Of a stretch of 64,000 nucleotides of DNA, positions 54,475 through 64,000 are shown piece by piece; positions within the stretch are counted from its first letter, which is position 1, and each line of letters starts with the position of its first letter. The notes beneath the pieces are model-generated. The model ran no database searches. It saw nothing but the letters and a program-made list of their open reading frames with translations, and was not told the origin of the DNA. The stretch covers positions 59,240 to 123,239 of the forward strand of contig JACIWW010000006.1 of the NCBI GenBank assembly GCA_014360905.1. The letters run 5' to 3'. This DNA comes from Chloroflexota bacterium. GTDB taxonomy: Bacteria; Chloroflexota; Anaerolineae; UBA2200. The translations under genes and the position numbers were made by a program.

Positions 54475-55638
54475 CTATTTCATCACAGACTTTTGCTGAG
54501 CAACGATTTTTGGAAAGCTGCAAGCCAACCTATCCCCGTACTTTCCCCAGGTGAATTCCTCAGCCTGCACCCGTGCAGCTCTCCCCATTTCTCTCCTCAT
54601 GCATTTGTCAGCTCTGAGTCGCTCCAGGGCATTGGCGAGTGCCTCCACATCCCGTATGGGAACAACGATCCCCTCTATCCCATCCTGCACCACCGACCCG
54701 GCGTTGGGCGTGGTTACCACCGGCAGGCCGCAAGCCAGAGCTTCATAGGTCACCAGGGCGCTTCCCTCTTCAATGGTGGGGAACACAAAGACACTCGCTT
54801 GCCAATACGCCTCCACTGGGTCGTCCTGATACCCCATCAGACGCAATCCAGGCAAACCTTCATAGCGCAGAAGGATGGGCCGGCATTCGGACAACACCTG
54901 CCCTACCAACCAGAGTTCTGCATCCCGCCAGCCCAGCCGCTGCCAGGCTTCCAACAGATAGGGTACCCCTTTGCGAATCCCTATCTGTCCTACAAAGAGG
55001 GCACGGAAGGGATGGGACGCTTCTCTCTCACAAGGACGAAAGCGTGCGGTATCCACGCCAAAGGGAATCAAGAGCAGTTTCTCCTCTGGAAAACCATGTT
55101 CCTCGAAACTCTGCCGTACAAAGTCTGAGGGAATGAGGATATAGTCAGCCAAAGCTATTTCGGCCAGCCCTCTCTTGATTGTAGCGTGAGGGAGCCTAAA
55201 GGATAAACCCCAGCGGCCAAACTCCTCTTGCAGCAACTGAGCCTGGTAGATAGGATGAGTACTAGCCCGCTCCACCACCGTTATCATTCCCATTGTCCCT
55301 GCCTGCCGCAGACTACGCAGACCATAGTTTCCCCACACGTGGAAGACATCAGCAGCTTCCAGGTGCTGGCAAGCCCAGGAGTCAAAGAGAACGGCCTGTA
55401 GATGCCACAGCCATCCGGACGGCTCCAGGCTGGCTAGTTTGCGCAAAGCCCGATCCGGCAAGCCCACGGAGCGGATTTTCTCGCTGGGGATCTCCGTAGG
55501 CTGATAGGAACCACAGAGAAGGCGCTGAAGCATCCCATGGCGGTGCAGTCCCCGCACGGCGTGGTAAGCAGTGGTGCCAATACCGCCGCCCGCAAACTTG
55601 CTCCCAATAGAGTAAATGACCTCTACCCTCTCCGCCAC
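54475..55638 (-). CDS. Glycosyltransferase family 4
   Basis: I start at GTG 55638, four bases after GGGAGG, which overlaps the flippase gene by 16 bases; ATG 55656 is an alternative. The 387-residue protein shows SIGSKFAGGGIGTTAYHAVRG, VFHVWGNYGLRSLRQ, FVGQIGIRKGVPYLLEAW and the EX7E motif in TIEEGSALVTYEALACGLP. The N-terminal motif places it with GT4 enzymes. Confidence 0.88.
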   Translation of the reverse strand: MAERVEVIYSIGSKFAGGGIGTTAYHAVRGLHRHGMLQRLLCGSYQPTEIPSEKIRSVGLPDRALRKLASLEPSGWLWHLQAVLFDSWACQHLEAADVFHVWGNYGLRSLRQAGTMGMITVVERASTHPIYQAQLLQEEFGRWGLSFRLPHATIKRGLAEIALADYILIPSDFVRQSFEEHGFPEEKLLLIPFGVDTARFRPCEREASHPFRALFVGQIGIRKGVPYLLEAWQRLGWRDAELWLVGQVLSECRPILLRYEGLPGLRLMGYQDDPVEAYWQASVFVFPTIEEGSALVTYEALACGLPVVTTPNAGSVVQDGIEGIVVPIRDVEALANALERLRADKCMRREMGRAARVQAEEFTWGKYGDRLACSFPKIVAQQKSVMK

Positions 55639-57119
55639 GCCGCCTCCCGCAACCATCGGACCCCACTTAGCAGGTCGTTTCGCTCCACGGCCAGCAAAAA
55701 AACTCCGAATAGAAGAAGGAATACACCCAGTTTGAGAATTAGCACTGACAAGAGAACCTTCTCGGTAAGTATCTCTACCAGGAAACCACTGCCCCAGGCT
55801 AAAACCAGGGCCAGAGTAGGCCATACCATCAGTCGCACAGGATTGAAATCCACCAGCTGCCGCAGTGGGTGATATAGCCAGACTGCTCCAATCAGCAGCA
55901 TTCCATCAGCTGCCACTGCCACACCGTTGATATCCCACAGCCAGGCACCCAGAATAACAGCAGGGACGAAGAAGAGCATTTGTGCCACTGCAGCTTTGCG
56001 GAGCTCCCACGGATGCCCCACAGCCAGCATCATATTGCCCATTAACATCACCAAGGGGTCTAGGGCTGTGTAGACCAGCATCAAACGGAATGTCCCTAGC
56101 ATCGGCAACCACTTATCTCCAATGACATAGTGAATGAATTCAGGCATGAGCAGCCCAAAGGCTCCAGCCACCAGAAAGCCGCTGCGCAAGATCACATAAG
56201 CTGAACGGAAGAAGGCCTGCGAAAGCTGCAGCCGATCGTTTTGTAGGCGGGCAAAGACCGGTGTGAAGACGGTTACCAAAGGGTTTGCCAAAACCCGACG
56301 TGGGTAGTGGGCAAATTCGTAGGCTCTGGAATATAATCCCAGCGGCACCTCCCCCAGCGCCGTCCCAATCCAAAAGTCGTCAAAGCGGTCTAAGAGGTAA
56401 CTCAGATTGGAAGCCACCCAAGTGGGCTTGCCGTACTCCCATAGCCAACGGATCGTTTGCTCTTTCCATCCCAGTCGAGGCTTCCACTGCCGGAAAGGTC
56501 CCCAGGTCAGGATAAAGCGCACGCCAATCCCTGAAAGCTGCTCAGCTACCAGCGCCCACGCCCCCCATCCCATCCAAGCCAAGAATGGCGCCACCATGGT
56601 CATCGTGACGGAAGCGCTTACATCAGCAGCAGCCAATTGTCGGAAGGCCAGATTCTTACGGATAAGTGTCTCTTGCACTTGGCTCAAGTTAGACAGGAAG
56701 TAGACTAAAATTAACACCGCTAGAATAGCGCCCAGGCTTGCCATTTGTGGATAGGCCCTCTGCAGAAGGGGAGTCATTATCAACAGAAGGCCAAAGGTCA
56801 AAACATCCAGCCCTAGCCGCAGGGAAAAATAGGTGCGCAAGAAAGACTCATCCGTCTCTCGGCGGTGGATAACGGCCATATCCAGCCCCAGCCCCCGAAG
56901 TTGAGCTGCCAACCCGATGTAAAAAAGAGCCAGGGCTACCACGCCAAAATGCTCAGGCAAAAGCAGCCGTGCCAGGAGTACCGAGCGCAGGAATCCCAGG
57001 GTCAGCGTAATAAGTGAGGCGCCAATGGTGTAGAGCGAACCCCAGAGGGCCTGCGTCATCAGAGGTGCTCGTTTTGTTTGCCATCTGTTGCTCAAGACAG
57101 ATCCCTCACTGCTCACCAT
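55623..57119 (-). CDS. Wzx-type oligosaccharide flippase
   Basis: The 498-residue polytopic protein has about 14 membrane helices. It begins MVSSEGSVLSNRWQ and has the MATE/Wzx entry ALWGSLYTIGASLITLTLGFL followed by LLARLLLPEHFGVVALALFY. It would flip undecaprenyl-linked oligosaccharides. The start ATG lies one base into the ccsA stop (TGATG), implying translational coupling; an 81-codon upstream extension overlaps ccsA and carries no family sequence. An in-frame ATG 20 codons later is an alternative. Confidence 0.9.
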   Translation of the reverse strand: MVSSEGSVLSNRWQTKRAPLMTQALWGSLYTIGASLITLTLGFLRSVLLARLLLPEHFGVVALALFYIGLAAQLRGLGLDMAVIHRRETDESFLRTYFSLRLGLDVLTFGLLLIMTPLLQRAYPQMASLGAILAVLILVYFLSNLSQVQETLIRKNLAFRQLAAADVSASVTMTMVAPFLAWMGWGAWALVAEQLSGIGVRFILTWGPFRQWKPRLGWKEQTIRWLWEYGKPTWVASNLSYLLDRFDDFWIGTALGEVPLGLYSRAYEFAHYPRRVLANPLVTVFTPVFARLQNDRLQLSQAFFRSAYVILRSGFLVAGAFGLLMPEFIHYVIGDKWLPMLGTFRLMLVYTALDPLVMLMGNMMLAVGHPWELRKAAVAQMLFFVPAVILGAWLWDINGVAVAADGMLLIGAVWLYHPLRQLVDFNPVRLMVWPTLALVLAWGSGFLVEILTEKVLLSVLILKLGVFLLLFGVFLLAVERNDLLSGVRWLREAAWRRG

Positions 57120-57895
57120 CAAATTGTATGGAGCACCAGTAGAATTAGAACCAGACCCAGTGTGGTCAGTACCCAGATGCGGCGTCCTCGCCAACCCAAT
57201 ACAACCCAAGCGCACCATACTATAGCGTAAAGGAGCCAGGCCAGTAACTGCCAGGATTCTACAGTGCTCCAATCCCAATAGGTGCCACGGGTGTAAAGCC
57301 CAATTATGGCATTGAGCAGCAAAGATGCAGTAAGAAAAGGAAGTCCAAGCGACACCGCACAATATCCAGCCTTCTCACCACAAGTCTTGTGAATTCTGGT
57401 CTCGGTCAACAGACAAGCCAAGGCAATGCTTCCGGCATGGATAAATGCACCGCAAGCCAAGGACAATAGCAAATGCAAAGCAAATTGCCAAGGCTGGGGT
57501 ACCGCTTGCACCACAGATGCTATCTGCGACATAGGCCAGCGAACAATACCCCAAATAACCAAGGCTCCAGCGGCCAAGTCACACAGAGCTTCCCATTTCC
57601 ATTCACCGTTGTATGGATGCAGGAAGCGCCATAGTATCGCCGCGGCTGCCGAAGCAACAATGACTTCAGAACCCGTCATGAGTGGCCAGCCGTTTCGTTG
57701 AGTTGCTGACAGAGCAAGACCAACGGCCAGGCACAAAAACGCCAGACCTGCTGCAGCTCGGATTACATTTTGCCATCTCCCGCTCGGGGATACATCCTGC
57801 AAGCGAGTGACCAACAGGCGAATGGCAACGTTTCCCATAAAGCAGAAAACAGCAGCAAGAAAGAGGTGAGTTGCTATCAAAGGGATAGGTGTCAT
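57119..57895 (-). CDS. ccsA: CcsA/ResC-like cytochrome c assembly protein
   Basis: The 258-residue protein has about eight membrane helices. The tryptophan-rich haem-handling motif near the end, TYWDWSTVESWQLLAWLLYA, matches the CcsA WxWDPxExWxLxxWLxYA pattern with WDP replaced by WST. MTGSEVIVASAAAAILWR resembles the CcsA ESL segment. With ResB it would carry haem to apocytochrome c. It is short for the family. The ATG overlaps the resB stop by four bases, and the next gene is a flippase of unrelated pathway. Confidence 0.78.
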   Translation of the reverse strand: MTPIPLIATHLFLAAVFCFMGNVAIRLLVTRLQDVSPSGRWQNVIRAAAGLAFLCLAVGLALSATQRNGWPLMTGSEVIVASAAAAILWRFLHPYNGEWKWEALCDLAAGALVIWGIVRWPMSQIASVVQAVPQPWQFALHLLLSLACGAFIHAGSIALACLLTETRIHKTCGEKAGYCAVSLGLPFLTASLLLNAIIGLYTRGTYWDWSTVESWQLLAWLLYAIVWCAWVVLGWRGRRIWVLTTLGLVLILLVLHTI

Positions 57896-59385
57896 TTCGT
57901 TCCACCCATAGCGAGCTGGTTTCTGTCAGCCTTATCCTGTACGCTCAATGCAGTGGCGATGTCTTGCACGAGGCTCTCAAACCATGGAGAGGCCTTTTCC
58001 ATTACAGGGCTATTCGCGGTAAGGTGGAGATCAACAGCACCGCTTACAAGCCGAGCCGCCAGCCATACACGCTTGAGAGGATACCGGGTGCTGAGAATGA
58101 TTCCTAGCAATACCAGAACCGCACCAGGGAGGATGAACACCAAGCCATAGTCTTGGCCGAATCTGATCACTGCGTAGCGTTGTGGATGAAATGAATAGCG
58201 GTCACCCGCAATTTCCACCGTATCTACCGTGTGGAATTGATATTGATAGAACGGTGACGTCTCAGTACCACGAAACGCCTCGACGTAGAAAGTAGGAGGT
58301 CCGTTCTCTCCAGGAGGGGATGGATTGTAAAGCAGGCGCAAAGACAGGTCACGGGTGGGCACAAGCACATATCGTTCCAGCCCACTTTGCTGGAATTGTC
58401 GAGTCAATTGACTGCCCGGCATCACATCCAGCACAACGAAGTAACGCGGGGTATCTCCTTCACGGAAGTGCAGTGCTAATTCCATGAACTGAGTTGCTCC
58501 CGTCTCAGGTGTTCGCAGTGGAAGATTCTGCCCAGTTGCATCTTGTGCCTGTATCAACAGCACTGGCTCCGTGGATGTCTGGTAAAATAGCAAACCGTGA
58601 TAGAAAAGGGGGGCAGAGTTATGCAGTGTCCTTTGCACTATGTCTCCATTCTCTTGCAGGAAAGTCAACTCCGTACGCCCATCGTTCGTCTGTTTTCTCG
58701 AAGGATCAACATTTACTTCGACAGCATCAGCGCGAACTGCCAGGTTGATTCCGTGTCCAAGGGGACGAACCTGTCCAGGGCGTAAGGTCACGTTATCTTC
58801 CCACCAGGCTGTGCGTTCGCTTATTGCTAATCCACCCAGGATCAGCACCAGTCCCAGATACACCCAAAGCGGGAAAATCCAAGACCGATCAACACAGGCT
58901 AAGAGATTATCCTTCCCTGCCAAAAAGCGGTAACGTTGCTCACGCAGGATCTGCCGCACACGCTCTAGCACTCGTTCGGGAGATTCCGCGAGTTCTGGGG
59001 CGTTGACGAAGATTTCGCGCTCAAGAGCAGCATGCCACACATGCCGTGGCCGAATCAAATCTACTGTGCCTAATAACAGATTGAAGGCCAACAGGCCCAG
59101 AATACCTCGCAGCCAGAGAGAGTGGTGGATATCCGACAGCCTAAGGCGGACTAACCAGTCAGCAGCGCCATGGTAGCGCTCGCGCAGCGATGTCAGCCAC
59201 AAGTTGTTGGCCGTCGCGTCAGCAATGGCTTCTGCGGGTCTTTGTGGCAGGATGAGCCCTAGGCAGATCAGCACAGCCAGGCTTGCCAGCAAGAGCATGG
59301 CCAGGTAAGGTGATGCGCATATGCGCCACAAACTATCTAGCGGGTCTTCAGAACTCCACCATTCAGCCCAGCGAACTTTCATCAT
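57892..59385 (-). CDS. resB: ResB-family cytochrome c biogenesis protein
   Basis: The 497-residue protein has the ResB layout: an N-terminal pair of membrane helices (LAMLLLASLAVLICLGLILPQ), a third and fourth helix (SLWLRGILGLLAFNLLLG and FPLWVYLGLVLILGGL), a large extracytoplasmic domain and a C-terminal helix (GLVFILPGAVLVLLGIILS). PLFYHGLLFYQTS is the conserved segment of the ResB domain. It works with CcsA in haem delivery and attachment. A consensus-like promoter lies 50 bases upstream. It starts the same-strand series that continues into the polysaccharide genes. Confidence 0.88.
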   Translation of the reverse strand: MMKVRWAEWWSSEDPLDSLWRICASPYLAMLLLASLAVLICLGLILPQRPAEAIADATANNLWLTSLRERYHGAADWLVRLRLSDIHHSLWLRGILGLLAFNLLLGTVDLIRPRHVWHAALEREIFVNAPELAESPERVLERVRQILREQRYRFLAGKDNLLACVDRSWIFPLWVYLGLVLILGGLAISERTAWWEDNVTLRPGQVRPLGHGINLAVRADAVEVNVDPSRKQTNDGRTELTFLQENGDIVQRTLHNSAPLFYHGLLFYQTSTEPVLLIQAQDATGQNLPLRTPETGATQFMELALHFREGDTPRYFVVLDVMPGSQLTRQFQQSGLERYVLVPTRDLSLRLLYNPSPPGENGPPTFYVEAFRGTETSPFYQYQFHTVDTVEIAGDRYSFHPQRYAVIRFGQDYGLVFILPGAVLVLLGIILSTRYPLKRVWLAARLVSGAVDLHLTANSPVMEKASPWFESLVQDIATALSVQDKADRNQLAMGGTK

Positions 59386-59434
59386 GACCCTGCTTCTCTA
59401 CGGCTTTCGACAGTCCAAATTTGTTAGACGATTT

Positions 59435-59463
59435 ATCATACGCGGCTGTGCTTCTATTGTCAA
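59435..59463 (-). promoter_or_regulatory. Strong sigma70-type promoter for resB-ccsA and downstream genes
   Basis: On the minus strand a consensus TTGACA (59458-59463), a 17-base spacer and TATGAT (59435-59440); the resB ATG lies about 50 bases further on. Confidence 0.72.
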
Positions 59464-59603
59464 TCCTTCGTGGTGGCTGATTGGTTGCACTTCCTCCTGC
59501 TCGATGTTCACAACCCAGCCAGTGTGATCTAGGATATCTGTGAAACCAGCCTCTTGCCAGGAGGATGAGATCACTATGAACATTATCGAGCGTGCTCTAG
59601 ATT

Positions 59604-59633
59604 TTGTCAAAAAGCGGTTAGAGTTCAGATAAT
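59604..59633 (+). promoter_or_regulatory. Candidate promoter for the 59640 non-coding RNA
   Basis: TTGTCA (59604-59609), an 18-base spacer and GATAAT (59628-59633) on the plus strand, which would start transcription near 59640. Confidence 0.45.
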
Positions 59634-59639
59634 TCAACA

Positions 59640-59786
59640 CATGTAGCGGCGTTGGCAATAGAGTGCAGGGGATAGATATAGCCACGGCTCAAGACCGTGC
59701 TGGCATCCGTGGCGATAGCACTCTACTGAAGCGGATGGGGCATTGCCAAGCACCTCGTAGAAAAGGGGCTTGGCAATGCTTTTATT
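59640..59786 (+). ncRNA. Candidate structured RNA with attenuator-like terminator
   Basis: No coding frame is supported. Complementary segments in order are TAGAGTGC (59659-59666) with GCACTCTA (59718-59725), and GCCACGG (59681-59687) with CCGTGGC (59707-59713). TTGGCAAT (59652-59659) could pair with ATTGCCAA inside 59740-59751, and that same segment is the left arm of the terminator. The arrangement thus offers two exclusive folds, as in attenuators and riboswitches. It does not resemble SRP RNA, tmRNA or RNase P RNA; 6S RNA was considered but the length and layout do not match well. There is no plus-strand gene downstream, only the rRNA operon in the opposite direction. Confidence 0.45.
59740..59786 (+). 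terminator. Intrinsic terminator of the candidate RNA
   Basis: A perfect 12-bp inverted repeat (GCATTGCCAAGC at 59740-59751 and GCTTGGCAATGC at 59768-59779) followed by TTTTATT. The opposite strand lacks a T tract, so it works in the plus direction. Confidence 0.7.
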
Positions 59787-59827
59787 CCCAGTGCCAAATG
59801 ATGCGATGGTACAACTGCATCATTTTG

Positions 59828-59850
59828 GAAAGAAAAACAGGTTCTCCTGG
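59828..59850 (-). terminator. End of the rRNA operon: extended 5S stem with T tract
   Basis: The terminal 5S helix extends to 14 bp (59837-59850 with 59957-59970, one G-U pair) and is followed on the minus strand by TTTTTCTTT. This could act as the operon terminator and as a processing stem. Confidence 0.5.
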
Positions 59851-59963
59851 CAATGACCTACTCTCCCAGGGGCCTGCGCCCCAAGTACCATCGGCGCTGG
59901 AGGGCTTAACTTCCTGGTTCGGGATGGAACAGGGTGTTTCCCCTCCGCTCAAATCACCAGAAG
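59844..59963 (-). rRNA. 5S ribosomal RNA
   Basis: The minus strand carries the 5S core CCCGAACCAGGAAGTTAAG and the flanking GGGGAAACACC, GCCGATGGTACTTGGG and GGGAGAGTAGGTCATTGCC. Ends are set by pairing of the terminal helix and are accurate to a few bases. Confidence 0.95.
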
Positions 59964-60032
59964 AACCTGTCTTCTCAGTGCAAACACGAAGAATCTGAGA
60001 CTCTTCGTTTGGGATGATAAAAGATGCCTGCT

Positions 60033-60059
60033 TAGCACCCTAACAATTGAACAGAATGC
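60033..60059 (-). repeat. 3' arm of the 23S processing stem
   Basis: This 27-base segment is the reverse complement of 63111-63137 with one G-U position. The two arms flank 23S rRNA and would form the stem cut by RNase III. Confidence 0.8.
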
Positions 60060-60088
60060 ACAAACTCGTTTGTTGTTCACATGCGTGA

Positions 60089-63085
<2,997 letters not shown>

Positions 63086-63110
63086 ACGTGATACAACAAT
63101 TGAAGTTTGG

Positions 63111-63137
63111 CATTCTGTTCAATTGTTAAGGTGCTAA
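63111..63137 (-). repeat. 5' arm of the 23S processing stem
   Basis: Pairs with 60033-60059 over 27 bases (26 identical after reverse complement, one G-U). Confidence 0.8.
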
Positions 63138-63210
63138 TCTAGCGATTGACCGCTAGCCTCTGCCGAGTAGTTCCCTGCTCTGCAGAGGGCAGAAGCCAAT
63201 CGAAGGACAT

Positions 63211-63240
63211 AAAAAACGGCTTGGTATATCAAGCCGTTTT
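63211..63240 (-). terminator. Terminator-like hairpin in the tRNA-Ala/23S spacer
   Basis: On the minus strand CGGCTTG-ATATAC-CAAGCCG forms a perfect stem, extended by A-T pairs to 11 bp, and is followed by TTTTTT. It lies in transcription order after tRNA-Ala and before 23S, which is unusual for an intrinsic terminator. Confidence 0.6.
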
Positions 63241-63388
63241 GGGATACGTCTTGATATATCCTACAAGCACCCCTATACACTTACCTCAGCAAACAAGATT
63301 GTCAAACCCTGTCTCGCCTCACGCCTTTTGATTGAAACTATTATAGCATATGCGTTACAAATTGTCAAATCGCTGCTGCGCTTGCAGG

Positions 63389-63464
63389 TGGTGGAGATGA
63401 GGGGATTCGAACCCCTGACCTCCTCCGTGCAAGGGAGGCGCTCTCCCAATTGAGCTACATCCCC
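63389..63464 (-). tRNA. tRNA-Ala (TGC)
   Basis: The minus strand reads GGGGATGTAGCTCAATTGGG at the 5' end, has the anticodon loop CTTGCAC with TGC, a GGTTCGAATCC T arm and an encoded CCA. The acceptor stem has the G3-U70 pair that identifies alanine tRNA. Confidence 0.97.
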
Positions 63465-63473
63465 GTTGGCCTG

Positions 63474-63547
63474 TGGGCCATTCTGGACTTGAACCAGAGA
63501 CCTTTCCCTTATCAGAGGAATGCTCTAGCCGACTGAGCTAATGGCCC
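63474..63547 (-). tRNA. tRNA-Ile (GAT)
   Basis: The minus strand starts GGGCCATTAGCTCAG, has the anticodon loop CTGATAA with GAT and a GGTTCAAGTCC T arm; acceptor GGGCCAT pairs with ATGGCCC. CCA is not encoded. Order 16S, Ile, Ala, 23S is the classical one. Confidence 0.97.
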
Positions 63548-63607
63548 AAGACAGAAACACCTTAACCACTAAGGAGTGATAGGAAGTGACACGCGCATCG
63601 GGAAAAG

Positions 63608-63626
63608 CACTCCGTTTTGCGGAGTG
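63608..63626 (-). other. Small hairpin in the 16S/tRNA-Ile spacer
   Basis: CACTCCG pairs with CGGAGTG around a five-base loop, followed on the minus strand by CTTTTCC. It could be a processing signal or a weak pause site. Confidence 0.4.
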
Positions 63627-63667
63627 ATTGACCTCTTGGAGCTACCCTATAGGAAATCCCAATGTCC

Positions 63668-63712
63668 AAATCCCAATGACCAGACCAGAATGGAGAGATA
63701 TATTGGGGATTT
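63668..63712. repeat. Imperfect inverted repeat in the 16S/tRNA-Ile spacer
   Basis: AAATCCCAAT (63668-63677) matches ATTGGGGATTT (63702-63712) inverted with one extra G. The neighbouring AATGACCA/TGGTCATT motif occurs three times within 63675-63732. It looks like a small dispersed-repeat remnant or a 16S processing stem. Confidence 0.4.
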
Positions 63713-63753
63713 GGTCATTTTCCATTGGTCATTCCGCAGGGTTTTCTCCCTAG

Positions 63754-64000
<247 letters not shown>

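Overview
This 64 kb window looks like chromosomal DNA of a member of the Chloroflexota, probably Anaerolineae-like. That assignment is inferred from gene content: SpoVS and RicT without any other sporulation genes, a Ycf45-type R3H ATPase, split GcvPA/GcvPB, ResB/CcsA cytochrome maturation, DarA beside tmk, and many GT4 glycosyltransferases. The 16S rRNA fragment at the right end could settle it. No phage, insertion sequence or CRISPR array is visible.

Positions 1-16.4 kb hold housekeeping genes: the 3' part of lipA, rarA, holB-ricT, then PHP phosphoesterase, spoVS, rny, recX and recA on the minus strand, followed by a PflX-like radical SAM gene, uvrB, priA, a MEMO-family gene and gmk. Positions 16.5-22.1 kb hold fmdB-like and a minus-strand operon pdxS-pdxT-(GNAT-like)-(R3H ATPase)-tmk-darA. 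Divergently from pdxS runs an unknown nucleotidyltransferase-like gene, followed by a 1,207-residue fusion of a serine hydroxymethyltransferase with two aminomethyltransferase (GcvT) units.

Positions 27.2-33.9 kb form one minus-strand operon with a strong sigma70-type promoter and a structured leader. It encodes a small DUF6379-like protein, two radical SAM proteins resembling the LipS1/LipS2 lipoyl synthase pair, a lipoate ligase-like protein that lacks the expected catalytic residues, GcvH, GcvPA and GcvPB. With the SHMT-GcvT fusion and the PLP synthase next door this is a compact glycine/serine one-carbon module that makes PLP and probably its own lipoyl groups. A classical lipA is also present at the window edge. 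I consider this region the most interesting system in the window.

Positions 34.6-37.1 kb carry three membrane proteins (DUF420-like, MFS, VTT/DedA-like). Positions 37.2-57.1 kb are a surface polysaccharide locus on the minus strand: UDP-N-acetylhexosamine dehydrogenase, WecA-like transferase, a Wzy/O-antigen-ligase-like polymerase fused to TPRs, UDP-GlcNAc 2-epimerase, eight glycosyltransferases, AsnB and a Wzx flippase. Upstream of it, resB-ccsA starts the apparent transcription unit from a good promoter. Positions 59.6-59.8 kb contain a candidate structured non-coding RNA with its own promoter and an attenuator-like terminator. The window ends with an rRNA operon on the minus strand: 16S (3' part only), tRNA-Ile(GAT), tRNA-Ala(TGC), 23S and 5S, with a terminator-like hairpin inside the tRNA-23S spacer.
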